A stretch of DNA of 48,501 nt, from the NCBI RefSeq assembly GCF_004364175.1, contig NZ_SNZW01000019.1, forward strand, positions 1 through 48,501, written 5' to 3'. Below are positions 27,750-37,214 of this stretch, in pieces. The notes beneath the pieces were generated by a model. The model was not told where the DNA came from and did no database searches. It saw only the letters and a program-made list of their open reading frames with translations. Origin of the DNA: Maribacter caenipelagi (lineage in GTDB: Bacteria > Bacteroidota > Bacteroidia > Flavobacteriales > Flavobacteriaceae). Position 1 is the stretch's first letter. Each line of letters opens with the position of its first letter. The translations under genes and the position numbers were made by a program.

Positions 27750-29378
27750 TTATCCTAAAAACGGATACCTGTAATCGACAGGGGTAACAAAGGTTTCCTT
27801 TATTAATCTTGGAGAAACCCAACGTAATAGGTTTTGAGCAGACCCAGCCTTATCGTTTGTTCCTGAAGCTCTTGCTCCACCGAAAGGCTGCTGACCAACT
27901 ACAGCACCTGTAGGTTTGTCATTGATATAGAAGTTACCTGCGCAGTTTTGTAATGCCTTTGTAGCTTCGTCAATTGCATATCTATCTTGTGAAAGTACAG
28001 CGCCTGTAAGTGCGTATTCAGAAGTCCCGTCTATTAATTGTAGTGTTTCGCTCCAATCTTTATCGTCGTAAACGTAGATAGTAACTACAGGACCGAATAA
28101 TTCAGTTTCCATCGTTGTGTATTTAGGATCTGTAGTTAAGATAACCGTTGGCTCAATAAAGTAACCTTTAGATTTATCAAAAGAACCACCAGCATATACT
28201 TCTGCATTTTTATCTTCTTTGGCTTGGGTAATATATTTTGCCAATTTATCAAAAGAACCTTCGTGAATTACGGCAGTAATAAAATTGCTCATATCTTCAG
28301 GAGAACCAGGTTTGTTAAAAGAAGCGATATCGGCTTTTACAAATTCTAGAATCTCTTTAGAAGTAGATTTTGGTAAATATACTCTTGAAGCTGCGCTACA
28401 TTTTTGGCCTTGAAATTCAAATGCACCTCTTGAAATAGCCGTAGCTACTTGTTTAGTGTTAGCTGTTGGGTGTGCTAGAATAAAATCTTTACCACCGGTT
28501 TCACCAACTATTTTCGGGTATGTTTTATAGGTATGAATGTTATTTCCTATTTGTTTCCAAAGTTCTTTGAATACATGCGTAGAACCAGTAAAGTGAATAC
28601 CGGCAAAATCAGGACTAGCCAATACTGTTTCAGTAATCATTACTGGGTCGCCATAAACGACATTGATAACTCCGTCAGGCAAACCGGCTTCTTTGAAAAT
28701 ATCTACTATAACTTTTGCAGAGAAAACCTGAGAATCACTCGGTTTCCAAACTACAACGTTACCCATCATTGCAGCACTTGCAGGTAAATTACCGGCAATG
28801 GCAGTAAAGTTGAAAGGGGTTATAGCATAAATAAAACCTTCTAACGGACGATATTCTACCCTGTTCCAAATACCTTCGGCAGAATCAGGTTGCTCTGCAT
28901 AAATTTGAGACATGTACTCTACGTTAAAACGTAAAAAGTCAATTAACTCGCAGGCAGCATCTATTTCTGCTTGGTGAATATTTTTAGATTGAGCTATCAT
29001 GGTAGCTGCGTTGATTTTAGCGCGGTAAGGACCTGCAATTAACTCTGCAGCTTTTAAGAAAATAGCTGCACGTTGCTCCCAGGTTAAGTTAGCCCATGCA
29101 TCTCTAGATGATAAACAATTATCAATTGCAGATTGTACATTTTCTTTGTTGGCAGTATGATAAGTACCTACAATGTGTTTGTGATCATGTGGTGGCGACA
29201 TTGGCTTAGTGTTGCCTGTGCGTACCTCTTCTGAACCAATATACATTGGTACATCAACTTTATCGTTGAAATATGCTTTGTATTGTTCCAAAACTGCTTC
29301 TCTTTCTGGAGATCCAGGAGCATAGCTTTTAATTGGTTCGTTAAATGCTGTAGGAACTTGAAAAAATCCTTTACCCAT
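27750..29378 (-). CDS. pruA: L-glutamate gamma-semialdehyde dehydrogenase (1-pyrroline-5-carboxylate dehydrogenase)
   Basis: A 542-residue NAD-dependent aldehyde dehydrogenase that oxidises glutamate semialdehyde to glutamate, the second step of proline breakdown. Motifs are ITPFNFTAIAGNLP, FTGSTHVFKELW, the catalytic Glu in ETGGKDF, the nucleophile Cys in FEFQGQKCSAASR, and ELFGPVVTIYVY. It is the stand-alone type without a proline dehydrogenase domain, and no putA is adjacent. I start at ATG 29378 (MGKGFFQVPTAF); a TTG two codons earlier also keeps the frame open but is less likely. Its own promoter lies 30-57 bp upstream, so it need not depend on the apaG operon. Confidence 0.96.
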   Translation of the reverse strand: MGKGFFQVPTAFNEPIKSYAPGSPEREAVLEQYKAYFNDKVDVPMYIGSEEVRTGNTKPMSPPHDHKHIVGTYHTANKENVQSAIDNCLSSRDAWANLTWEQRAAIFLKAAELIAGPYRAKINAATMIAQSKNIHQAEIDAACELIDFLRFNVEYMSQIYAEQPDSAEGIWNRVEYRPLEGFIYAITPFNFTAIAGNLPASAAMMGNVVVWKPSDSQVFSAKVIVDIFKEAGLPDGVINVVYGDPVMITETVLASPDFAGIHFTGSTHVFKELWKQIGNNIHTYKTYPKIVGETGGKDFILAHPTANTKQVATAISRGAFEFQGQKCSAASRVYLPKSTSKEILEFVKADIASFNKPGSPEDMSNFITAVIHEGSFDKLAKYITQAKEDKNAEVYAGGSFDKSKGYFIEPTVILTTDPKYTTMETELFGPVVTIYVYDDKDWSETLQLIDGTSEYALTGAVLSQDRYAIDEATKALQNCAGNFYINDKPTGAVVGQQPFGGARASGTNDKAGSAQNLLRWVSPRLIKETFVTPVDYRYPFLG

Positions 29379-29407
29379 TGTCAATTTTTTTAAATTAAAA
29401 AGTTGAT

Positions 29408-29435
29408 CAAAGGTACTAAAAGGGTGTTGGACAAA
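29408..29435 (-). promoter_or_regulatory. Bacteroidota-type promoter of pruA
   Basis: The minus strand carries TACCTTTG at 29408-29415 and TTTG at 29432-29435 with a 16-bp spacer, slightly short of the usual 17-23. Both boxes match the consensus. Confidence 0.6.
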
Positions 29436-29451
29436 AAACTATAAAAATACT

Positions 29452-29841
29452 TTAGTTAAGGGCGAAAGGTGCGCTAAATTTAAAAGTAGGAATATAAACT
29501 CTAAATTTTTCGGCATTACTCATTATTACCATATTGTAATGACCTTTCATTGCGCCGATAGGTGAGGTAAGTAAACAGCCAGAGTTGTAGGTGTGCGATT
29601 CGCCAGGTTGAATTACTGGTTTTTTGCCAATGACACCTTCACCGTCTAAGGTTTCCATATCATTTAAAGAGTCGTATATTTTCCAATGACGAGAGGTCAA
29701 TTGTACGGCATCTTTACTTTGGTTCTCAATAGTAATCGTATACCCAAATGCGTAATGCATTTTGTAGTTTTTGAAAAACGTGCCTTCAAAAGTTGTTTGA
29801 ACCGAAATTTTTATGCCTTTAGTAACCTGTGTTATCATCAT
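29452..29841 (-). CDS. apaG: ApaG domain protein
   Basis: A 129-residue single-domain protein of the ApaG family, a fibronectin III-like fold. Diagnostic stretches are YTITIENQSKDAVQLTSRHWKI, GEGVIGKKPVIQPGESHTYNSGC and PIGAMKGHY. ApaG is linked to Co2+ resistance and Mg2+ efflux in enterobacteria, but its biochemical role is unclear. Two Met codons start the frame; the second (29838, MITQVTKG) may be used. The stop of the DUF3667 gene lies 2 bp upstream, so the two are probably co-transcribed. Confidence 0.94.
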   Translation of the reverse strand: MMITQVTKGIKISVQTTFEGTFFKNYKMHYAFGYTITIENQSKDAVQLTSRHWKIYDSLNDMETLDGEGVIGKKPVIQPGESHTYNSGCLLTSPIGAMKGHYNMVIMSNAEKFRVYIPTFKFSAPFALN

Positions 29842-29843
29842 AT

Positions 29844-30971
29844 TTAATATGTAAATACGCTTTGTGCTATTAATATGGTTATAGCTAATACTCCTAAGAT
29901 AAAAAATATTGTGTTTAGGAAAAAATACTTTATAACCGTTTTAACTCTTCCTTGTTGATAGAAATTGCGCATTGCTTTATAAAGGTAAATAGCGAATATT
30001 AAAATAAACAATCCTTCGCTTCTGAAACTGAACACTGCGTTGATCAAATTACTAACAATGAGCAAGATAAAGAATAATGACTGATTGTGAAAGCTAAAGA
30101 TTAAATGATCGGTATAAGTGTATTTTTTTCTGATATAGACCATCCAAATGAAAAAAGAAAAGAACGGCAGAAAGAAAAATGTAGTAAATGGTAGTTTTGA
30201 AATCAGTGAGTTTATAAACGATCCGGGTCGTTTTTCGATTTCTAAAAAGCTGTTGGCTAAATTAAAAGCCATTTCATTTTCTTTATTCTCAGGTATCTCA
30301 AATTTAGTAACACCTTGTTCAAAATAATAAATGGTGTCGTATTTAATTATGGAATTAAAAAAGTTTATTTTTCCAAAAAATCGACTAGTAAGATTTTCTG
30401 TGTTTATTTCCTTAAAATATGATTTGGGGTCTTTTAAAATGGTAGAATCTTTGTCGCTAATTTGGTTTTTGAGAAATCCATTAATTTTAAGAGAGTCCAT
30501 TTGGGCTAAGGCTAGGGCTCTTTCTTCTTCATTTTCAAATTCTATTTTATCAAACTCTTCGTGCATTAAGTTGAATATCGGTTTTCGATTTTCGTACCCG
30601 TATTTATTGAAAGACTCAAATTCGCTATTAAAACTTATGATTAGAAAGTAAATTATAGATAAGCTTAATAGAAATCGAAAAGGGTTGGTGTATGATAATC
30701 TTCTACCCGAGATATATTCTTTGGTGATTTTCCCTGGTTTTAATAAAAGCGCTGCCAATGTTCGCCATAACTTAGAATCATAAGAAACGTAGTTGGCAAG
30801 AAACTCTTCAAAAAAATCTAAAAGGGTAAGTTTTTTTGTGCTGTTGGCTTGAGAGCAATTGGGGCAGTATTTGTCGCTCAACTCTAGCGGGTGACCGCAG
30901 TTAAGGCAGTCTACACCTCTGTATTTAAGTTCGTATCTACCTTTTGGTTGAATTGTTGGTTTGTTTTCCAT
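29844..30971 (-). CDS. DUF3667 zinc-ribbon membrane protein
   Basis: A 375-residue protein. The N-terminal zinc ribbon has Cys22, Cys25, Cys36 and Cys39 (CLNC and CPNC). It is followed by the DUF3667 hallmark FLANYVSYDSKLWRTLAALLLKPGKITKEYISGRR, split around residues 57-90, and hydrophobic helices near 97-113 (FRFLLSLSIIYFLI), 262-280, 290-310 and 350-370. The region between helices 1 and 2 is charged and likely soluble. The function is unknown. It lies between the T9SS plug gene and apaG with short gaps. Confidence 0.88.
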   Translation of the reverse strand: MENKPTIQPKGRYELKYRGVDCLNCGHPLELSDKYCPNCSQANSTKKLTLLDFFEEFLANYVSYDSKLWRTLAALLLKPGKITKEYISGRRLSYTNPFRFLLSLSIIYFLIISFNSEFESFNKYGYENRKPIFNLMHEEFDKIEFENEEERALALAQMDSLKINGFLKNQISDKDSTILKDPKSYFKEINTENLTSRFFGKINFFNSIIKYDTIYYFEQGVTKFEIPENKENEMAFNLANSFLEIEKRPGSFINSLISKLPFTTFFFLPFFSFFIWMVYIRKKYTYTDHLIFSFHNQSLFFILLIVSNLINAVFSFRSEGLFILIFAIYLYKAMRNFYQQGRVKTVIKYFFLNTIFFILGVLAITILIAQSVFTY

Positions 30972-30997
30972 AAATGATGAAAAACGTAAATATACAG

Positions 30998-32239
30998 CTA
31001 GTTGGTGATATTTCTAGAATTGGCAGACCCGATACCTATAATACTATCGTACATGTCCCCAAAATTGCGGTAATATACAAGTACTAGATAATTATTTTCG
31101 GTAAAATGAAAGTTGCCGCCAACCTCATTTAATTTAATTTTCTCGCCACTCTTAACGGCATATTTGTAATTATAAAAACCCTGTTTTATTTTTAAGGTAG
31201 CCTCTAGCATACCGTTCTTTTCATTGTAAGCCATTTTGTTTTGGTCTGTAAGGGCGTAATTATTAAACTTTCCAAAAATATAAACATCGTCTAAGGCAAT
31301 ATATTCGGTGTACGGTAGGCTAAAATAAACGTTGGTGTACTCAGCTTCTCTTGAAGCATTGTCGCCTTGTAGAGTTCTAACTACAAAATCGCCATTAATA
31401 TCTGGAAAATAGGTATAGGGTTTGTCGTTTCTAAAATCATCAGAGAATAAATAATGATTATATAGGTCCGTTAGGTCGATACTTGAAATTTGCGAACTTG
31501 GAGCTCTAAGGTCGCTAGTGTCGAACAGAAGAAATTCGTTGCCACCGTAAAAAGCGGTTTCTTGATCATATTTATATACCAATTCACTTCCCATTGTGTA
31601 TTGTGGGGCAATATTGGTGATGGCGGTCGGCCAATAATGATTTTGAAGAATCACAACTTTAACTTCTTTTTTCGGGTTTATAAGTCGTAAAGATCCAGAG
31701 GTAATACTAAATTGAACCACTTGCTTTTCGTTGATATAGTTAAAATCTCTAGAGCGTTTAATTGTGGTAGCTACTGAAACAATGTCTTTGTACACTACAA
31801 ATCTTCTCGAGAATTGTAGTTCATTGTAGCTATTGTAGATTTCTAAAAGGTAATTGCCGCTAACTTTAAGTCGAACATTGTCATTTGGTATGGTCAGTTG
31901 GTAATTAGAATACGATTGTAAAGTGCTGTAACTGTTCTCGTAATCTGTAATTCTTTGATTGTCTACACCATCTAAGTATTGAGATTTCAACAAAGTAGAA
32001 GGCGTCCAATCATAATCGCAATGAACAACCTTATAATAATAGTCTTGTTCGTTGGCTAATATATCGTCGAATTCTAAATAGAGAGGTTCTCCTATTTTAA
32101 TTACGGGAAATTGGTCTTCTGTAGGACCTTTGAAGACGATAGATTTTATATTCTCTGGTGGGTTTACCTCTTCCTGAACTTGAGCAACTATATTTTGTAA
32201 AAATAATAGACAAATAAAATGTTTGAAGAAAATGCGCAT
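30998..32239 (-). CDS. DUF5103 protein, T9SS plug protein
   Basis: A 413-residue exported protein with signal peptide MRIFFKHFICLLFLQNIVAQ. Features of DUF5103 are PPENIKSIVFKG, HCDYDWTPSTLLKSQYLDG, NSYSTLQSYSNYQLTIPND and FYGGNEFLLFDTSDLR. The family includes the plug protein that closes the SprA translocon of the type IX secretion system in Flavobacterium. The protein should be periplasmic. It heads an operon DUF5103-DUF3667-apaG with a 26-bp gap to DUF3667. Assignment to the domain family is firm; the plug role follows from studied homologues. Confidence 0.87.
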   Translation of the reverse strand: MRIFFKHFICLLFLQNIVAQVQEEVNPPENIKSIVFKGPTEDQFPVIKIGEPLYLEFDDILANEQDYYYKVVHCDYDWTPSTLLKSQYLDGVDNQRITDYENSYSTLQSYSNYQLTIPNDNVRLKVSGNYLLEIYNSYNELQFSRRFVVYKDIVSVATTIKRSRDFNYINEKQVVQFSITSGSLRLINPKKEVKVVILQNHYWPTAITNIAPQYTMGSELVYKYDQETAFYGGNEFLLFDTSDLRAPSSQISSIDLTDLYNHYLFSDDFRNDKPYTYFPDINGDFVVRTLQGDNASREAEYTNVYFSLPYTEYIALDDVYIFGKFNNYALTDQNKMAYNEKNGMLEATLKIKQGFYNYKYAVKSGEKIKLNEVGGNFHFTENNYLVLVYYRNFGDMYDSIIGIGSANSRNITN

Positions 32240-32349
32240 TATACCCCGTTTTTTTAAGTAAAGGTAAACAAAAAGGGTGCCTAAAAAATATAGCTCGTTC
32301 TATTGTCTAATTTATGGGACAATAATTATGAAAACGAAGTTTTTGTACT

Positions 32350-32357
32350 TAAATTTG
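32350..32357 (+). promoter_or_regulatory. -7 element of the nqr operon promoter
   Basis: TAAATTTG fits TAnnTTTG, 34 bp upstream of nqrA. A TATG (one mismatch to TTTG) lies 19 bp upstream at 32327-32330. Confidence 0.5.
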
Positions 32358-32391
32358 CTCAAATTTTGATAACCTAAAGGTCTATACGCAC

Positions 32392-33741
32392 ATGTCAAAA
32401 GACATTCGAATTAAAAAAGGGCTGAACATTAATCTGGTGGGAACCGCAGAACAGACTACTTCAAAAGCTGTTTTAAGTAATGTTTACGCTATACAGTTAA
32501 GTGATTTTCACGGAATTACCCCAAAATTGATGGTAAAGCAAGGCGCCGAAGTAAAAGCGGGTGAGCCTTTGTTTTATAACAAAAACATGGAAAGCATGCT
32601 TTTTGTTTCGCCAATAAGCGGTGAGCTTATTGAGATTGAAAGAGGGGATAGAAGACGTATTTTGACCTTAAAGATATTGGCAGATAAAACACAAGAGGCG
32701 TTTTCAGGTGCTGCTTTAGATGTAGAAAATGCATCAAAAGAAGAGTTGAAGGCTGTTCTCTTGAAAAGTGGTTGTTGGCCATTTATCAAGCAGAGACCTT
32801 ATGACGTAGTTGCTAATCCTGATACTACGCCTAAATCTATTTTTATTTCTGGGTATTCAAGTGGGCCGTTACAGGCAGATTTGGATTATGTTTTACAGGG
32901 CAAAGAAAAAGAATTACAAGCGGCAATTTCTGCATTGGGTAAATTAACACCAGGTAAAGTTCATGTTTCTGTAGGTTCTAGTAAATCTCCATTGTCTTCA
33001 ATGACTGGGGTAGAGTTACATAATGTTTCTGGTCCTCATCCAGCAGGTTTGGTAGGTACGCAAATCAATAAATTAGATCCTATCAATAAAGGTGAATTGG
33101 TTTGGACCGTAACTCCGCAAGATTTAATCATAATAGGTGAGTATTTGTTGACAGGTAAGTTCAATGCAGAGCGTGTTGTAGCGCTTGCAGGTTCTTCGGT
33201 TAAGGCGCCTAAATATTACACAACTAAAATTGGAGCAGAGATTTCTACATTCTTATACGCTAGTGGTGTAAACGAAGAAAATTTCAGAGTTATAAATGGC
33301 GATGTGCTTACAGGTTCTAAAAGTAAGCCAGACGGTTATTTAGGATATTATAATAATACGGTAACAGTTATTCCAGAAGGAGACGATTATGAATTGTTTG
33401 GATGGAATAAACCGGTTTTTAATAAAATTTCGGCTACCAGAGCATTGACGTTCTCTTGGATGCAGCCCAACAAAAAATATGATTTGGATACCAATACTAA
33501 CGGAGAGCACAGAGCTTTCGTAGTAACGGGACAATATGAAAAAGTTTTTCCGATGGATATTTTTCCAATGCAACTGTTAAAAGCTTGTATGGTAAAAGAC
33601 TTGGATGAAATGGAGCAATTAGGTTTGTACGAGGTAGCTCCAGAAGATTTTTCGTTAACTGAGTTTATATGTATTTCTAAGCAACCACACCAGAAAATTA
33701 TTCGTGAGGGGTTAGATTTATTGCAAAAAGAAATAGGATAA
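32392..33741 (+). CDS. nqrA: Na+-translocating NADH:quinone reductase subunit A
   Basis: A 449-residue cytoplasmic-side subunit of the Na+-NQR, which oxidises NADH, reduces quinone and pumps Na+ outward. NqrA is part of the quinone site. Typical stretches are RIKKGLNINLVG at the N-terminus, GVELHNVSGPHPAGLVGTQIN and WTVTPQDLIIIGEYLLTGK. It is the first of six genes in the canonical order A-F, 3 bp before nqrB. A -7 element lies just upstream. Confidence 0.97.
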   Translation: MSKDIRIKKGLNINLVGTAEQTTSKAVLSNVYAIQLSDFHGITPKLMVKQGAEVKAGEPLFYNKNMESMLFVSPISGELIEIERGDRRRILTLKILADKTQEAFSGAALDVENASKEELKAVLLKSGCWPFIKQRPYDVVANPDTTPKSIFISGYSSGPLQADLDYVLQGKEKELQAAISALGKLTPGKVHVSVGSSKSPLSSMTGVELHNVSGPHPAGLVGTQINKLDPINKGELVWTVTPQDLIIIGEYLLTGKFNAERVVALAGSSVKAPKYYTTKIGAEISTFLYASGVNEENFRVINGDVLTGSKSKPDGYLGYYNNTVTVIPEGDDYELFGWNKPVFNKISATRALTFSWMQPNKKYDLDTNTNGEHRAFVVTGQYEKVFPMDIFPMQLLKACMVKDLDEMEQLGLYEVAPEDFSLTEFICISKQPHQKIIREGLDLLQKEIG

Positions 33742-33744
33742 GAA

Positions 33745-35025
33745 ATGAGTTTAAAAAGCAAATTACACGAACTTAAACTGAAGTATCAGGGTAAGAAAAT
33801 GGCTCCTGCCTTTAATGCCTTTCATACTTTTTTGTTTTCGCCAGATGAGACTACTCATGCAGGTGGCACACACGTAAAATCGGCCGATGATTTAAAGCGT
33901 ACAATGAACACGGTAATAATGGCGCTTATACCAGTGTTAATATTCTCAATGTTCAACGCAGGTTATCAGCATTTTTCTGCAATAAACGGTTTTCCGGCAG
34001 ATTTTTCTTTGATGAACGATTTCCTTACTTGGGATAATTTTTGGATCGGTATCATTAAGGTATTGCCATTAGTAGTTGTTTCTTACGGTGTCGGTCTTAT
34101 AGTAGAATTCATTTTTGCTGTAATAAAAGGTCACGAAGTAGAAGAAGGATATTTAGTTACAGGTATGTTGGTGCCGTTAATAGTTCCTATTGATACACCA
34201 CTTTGGATGTTGTCTGTAGCTGTTGTTTTTGGTGTTGTTATAGGTAAAGAAGTTTTTGGGGGTACAGGTATGAACATTCTTAATCCTGCATTGACTATTA
34301 GAGCATTCTTGTTCTTTGCTTATCCTACTTGGATGAGTGGTGATAAAGTTTGGGTTTATGGAGCTCGTGAGCGTTCAGAAGAAATTTTGGCTGGCGCAAA
34401 CGTTGATGCAATATCAGGTGAAACTATATTAGGTTACTTAGCTCAGAATAAAGGTGCTGAAATGACATATTCAGTTTCAGATATGTTCTTCGGTTTTATA
34501 CCAGGTTCTGTGGGTGAAACATCTGCATTTCTAATCTTATTAGGCGGTTTGTTCTTGATTTTTACAAAGATTGCTAGTTGGAGAATAATGGTGAGTGCCG
34601 TTATTGGTTCATTGGTAATGGGCTTGATCTTTAATCAAGTAGTTGATTTTGGTTGGATAGGCGAATCAAGCAAATTTTACGGATTAATGAGTTTCGATTT
34701 CTGGAAACATTTAATCGTAGGTGGTTTGGCATTCGGTATTGTCTATATGGCTACTGATCCTGTTACGGGTTCGCAAACAAATAAAGGAAAGTGGTATTAT
34801 GGTTTCTTTATAGGATTCATTTCTGTAATGATTCGTGTATTTAACCCAGCATATCCAGAAGGGGTATTCTTGGCAATTTTGTTAATGAACGTATTTGCAC
34901 CAACAATTGATCATTATGTTGTAAGGGGTAATATTAAGAGAAGAATGAACAGATTAAAAAATGCAACTATCTATCCAAAAGATTCAGATGGTAAGGCAGA
35001 AGAACTTAAAGCTGAAACAGTTTAA
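33745..35025 (+). CDS. nqrB: Na+-translocating NADH:quinone reductase subunit B
   Basis: A 426-residue integral membrane subunit, about ten helices, homologous to NqrD/RnfD. It binds FMN covalently at a threonine and riboflavin. The flavinylation site should be DxxSGAT; here it reads DAISGET (221-227) with Thr227 as expected acceptor and Glu226 in place of Ala. KEVFGGTGMNILNPAL near 168-183 and FGIVYMATDPVTGSQTN are family landmarks. The first ~50 residues are a soluble N-terminal extension. The start codon is 3 bp after the nqrA stop. Confidence 0.97.
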   Translation: MSLKSKLHELKLKYQGKKMAPAFNAFHTFLFSPDETTHAGGTHVKSADDLKRTMNTVIMALIPVLIFSMFNAGYQHFSAINGFPADFSLMNDFLTWDNFWIGIIKVLPLVVVSYGVGLIVEFIFAVIKGHEVEEGYLVTGMLVPLIVPIDTPLWMLSVAVVFGVVIGKEVFGGTGMNILNPALTIRAFLFFAYPTWMSGDKVWVYGARERSEEILAGANVDAISGETILGYLAQNKGAEMTYSVSDMFFGFIPGSVGETSAFLILLGGLFLIFTKIASWRIMVSAVIGSLVMGLIFNQVVDFGWIGESSKFYGLMSFDFWKHLIVGGLAFGIVYMATDPVTGSQTNKGKWYYGFFIGFISVMIRVFNPAYPEGVFLAILLMNVFAPTIDHYVVRGNIKRRMNRLKNATIYPKDSDGKAEELKAETV

Positions 35026-35027
35026 TT

Positions 35028-35780
35028 ATGGCACTAAAAACAGATAGTAACGTTTATACAGTAGTTTTTGCTGCTGTTATGGTTGTGGTAGTTGGGTCAA
35101 TACTTGCGTTTTTGGCTTCAGCATTACGCCCTAACATCAAAGAAAATGAGCGTTTTGAAAAACAGCAAAATATTCTTTACGCCATGGGTGTAAATGAAAA
35201 TGGAGATGACGCTGGTAGTGTAAACTTTATACCTACAGATGTAGTAGAAGATGAGTTTGCTAGTTATATCAAAGAGCAATTGGTTATTCAAGGTGATAAG
35301 ATCACAGAAGATAACGAAGCTTATTTGATTGATTTGAAAAAGCAATTGGCTAATATTAAAAAAGGAGAGCCATATAAGTTGCCAGTTTTTATTGGTGAAA
35401 AAGAAGGAAAGAAATTCTATATCATTCCTATGTACGGTAAAGGTCTATGGGATGCTATTTGGGGTTTTATCGCTTTAGACGATACCATGACTGTTCAAGG
35501 TGTTTATTTTGACCACAAAGGAGAGACTCCTGGTTTAGGTGCGAATATTAAAATGCGTTATTTCATGGATGATTTTGAAGGGGAAACTATTCTAAATGGT
35601 ACTCAATATGCAGGTATCGCTGTTGCAAAAGGTAACAACGATCCATTGAATAAAACAAAAGATGATAATGAAGTAGATGCCTTGGCGGGTGCTACCATTA
35701 CCGGTAACGGTGTTTCTGCTATGATTAGCGAAACTGTCAAATTATACAAACCTTATTTAGAAACAATTAGAGTAAAGTAA
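35028..35780 (+). CDS. nqrC: Na+-translocating NADH:quinone reductase subunit C
   Basis: A 250-residue subunit with one N-terminal membrane helix near 9-31 and a large periplasmic FMN domain. The covalent FMN site is DALAGATITGNGV at 217-229, with Thr223 as acceptor, a full match to the ApbE recognition pattern. MYGKGLWDAIWGF near 135-147 and FDHKGETPGLGANI near 161-174 are also diagnostic. It is 2 bp from nqrB and 1 bp from nqrD. Confidence 0.97.
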   Translation: MALKTDSNVYTVVFAAVMVVVVGSILAFLASALRPNIKENERFEKQQNILYAMGVNENGDDAGSVNFIPTDVVEDEFASYIKEQLVIQGDKITEDNEAYLIDLKKQLANIKKGEPYKLPVFIGEKEGKKFYIIPMYGKGLWDAIWGFIALDDTMTVQGVYFDHKGETPGLGANIKMRYFMDDFEGETILNGTQYAGIAVAKGNNDPLNKTKDDNEVDALAGATITGNGVSAMISETVKLYKPYLETIRVK

Positions 35781-35781
35781 T

Positions 35782-36429
35782 ATGGCACTACTATCAAAAA
35801 AAGATACAAATCTTATTACGGATCCACTTGCGGATAACAACCCTATTACCATTCAGGTTTTAGGTATTTGTTCGGCATTGGCAATTACAGCAGAGCTAAA
35901 GGCTTCGTTGGTAATGGCTATTTCTGTAATGTTCGTTTTAGGTGCAGGTAACGTAGTTATCTCATTGATGAGAAATATCATTCCTTCAAAAATTAGAATT
36001 ATTGTTCAGCTAATTGTAGTTGCTACATTGGTAATTATAGTGGATCAGGTACTTAAGGCTTATGCTTATGAGTTAAGTAAGACCTTAGCGGTATTCGTTG
36101 GTCTAATTATTACAAACTGTATAATTATGGGTCGTTTTGAAGCTTTTGCTTTGGCAAATGGACCATGGCGTTCATTTTTGGACGGTATTGGTAACTCTTT
36201 AGGTTACGGTGTTATATTAGTTATCGTAGGTTTCTTTAGAGAGCTCTTAGGTTCGGGAACGTTATTTGGTTATCCTGTTTTAGGAGATCCAATAACAAAA
36301 ACAGGATTGTACGCTACGGGCTATGAGAATAACGGTTTTATGATTATTCCTCCAGCGGCATTGATTGTTGTAGGTATAATCATTTGGGTACAACGCTCAA
36401 GAAACCCAGCACTTGTAGAAGAGAATTAA
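35782..36429 (+). CDS. nqrD: Na+-translocating NADH:quinone reductase subunit D
   Basis: A 215-residue membrane subunit with six predicted helices. Cys30 (LGICSALAIT) and Cys113 (IITNCIIMGR) correspond to the cysteines that, with those of NqrE, hold the iron-sulfur centre inside the membrane. The ending SRNPALVEEN is short and soluble. It is followed by a 21-bp gap, the widest in the operon, before nqrE. Confidence 0.97.
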   Translation: MALLSKKDTNLITDPLADNNPITIQVLGICSALAITAELKASLVMAISVMFVLGAGNVVISLMRNIIPSKIRIIVQLIVVATLVIIVDQVLKAYAYELSKTLAVFVGLIITNCIIMGRFEAFALANGPWRSFLDGIGNSLGYGVILVIVGFFRELLGSGTLFGYPVLGDPITKTGLYATGYENNGFMIIPPAALIVVGIIIWVQRSRNPALVEEN

Positions 36430-36450
36430 ACAGACATTTAAGTAGAAATT

Positions 36451-37212
36451 ATGTTAGAACATGTAGAATTATTTTTTAAGTCCATCTTTATCGATAACAT
36501 GGTATTTGCCGTGTTCTTGGGGATGTGTTCTTATTTAGCGGTATCCAAAAAAGTGGCTACTGCAGTTGGTTTAGGTGCTGCTGTTATATTCGTATTGGCG
36601 GTTACTGTACCAATGAACTGGTTGTTAGATAAGTATTTGTTACAAGACGGAGCCTTAGTTTGGTTAGGTCCTGAATATGCAGATTACAACCTTAGCTTTT
36701 TATCTTTTATTCTCTTTATCGCTACCATTGCAACGATGGTACAATTAGTAGAGATTGTAGTTGAGAAATTTTCACCTTCTCTATATAACTCATTGGGTAT
36801 ATTTTTGCCGTTGATTGCAGTGAACTGTGCTATTTTAGGTGGCTCATTGTTTATGCAGGCAAGAGAAATCGAAACCTTCGGATTAGCATTTAATTATGGT
36901 GTAAGTTCTGGTATTGGTTGGTTCTTGGCAATTTTGGCGATTGCTGCTATTCGTGAGAAAATTAGATATAGTAATGTTCCTGCTCCTTTAAGAGGTCTTG
37001 GTATTACATTTATCATTACTGGTTTAATGGGTATTGGCTTTCAAAGTTTTGGAGGTATGTTAACTGGTGGTGGTGATGATGCTGAAGAAGCTAACGAGCA
37101 AGTTAATCAGGTAATTCAGCCAGAGGTTGTAACACCTGTTGAAGATGTAGTAGTAGAAAAAAACGAAGAAATTGACGAAAAGGTTATTTCTTATAACGAC
37201 GTAAATAAATAA
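36451..37212 (+). CDS. nqrE: Na+-translocating NADH:quinone reductase subunit E, with acidic tail
   Basis: A 253-residue membrane subunit related to NqrD and RnfA. Cys26 (FLGMCSYLAVS) and Cys126 (AVNCAILGG) are the counterpart metal ligands. The membrane core ends near residue 207 (GGMLTGGG), where most relatives such as the Vibrio subunit stop. Here about 45 further residues follow (DDAEEANEQ, PVEDVVVEKNEE, VISYNDVNK), strongly acidic and probably disordered. The frame is clean and the stop is 2 bp before nqrF, so the tail is not a frameshift artefact. Confidence 0.96.
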   Translation: MLEHVELFFKSIFIDNMVFAVFLGMCSYLAVSKKVATAVGLGAAVIFVLAVTVPMNWLLDKYLLQDGALVWLGPEYADYNLSFLSFILFIATIATMVQLVEIVVEKFSPSLYNSLGIFLPLIAVNCAILGGSLFMQAREIETFGLAFNYGVSSGIGWFLAILAIAAIREKIRYSNVPAPLRGLGITFIITGLMGIGFQSFGGMLTGGGDDAEEANEQVNQVIQPEVVTPVEDVVVEKNEEIDEKVISYNDVNK

Positions 37213-37214
37213 AC

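Noticed and set aside
33387..33761. 124-codon minus-strand frame opposite the end of nqrA
   Set aside because: Antisense shadow; nqrA is a clear match in the other strand.
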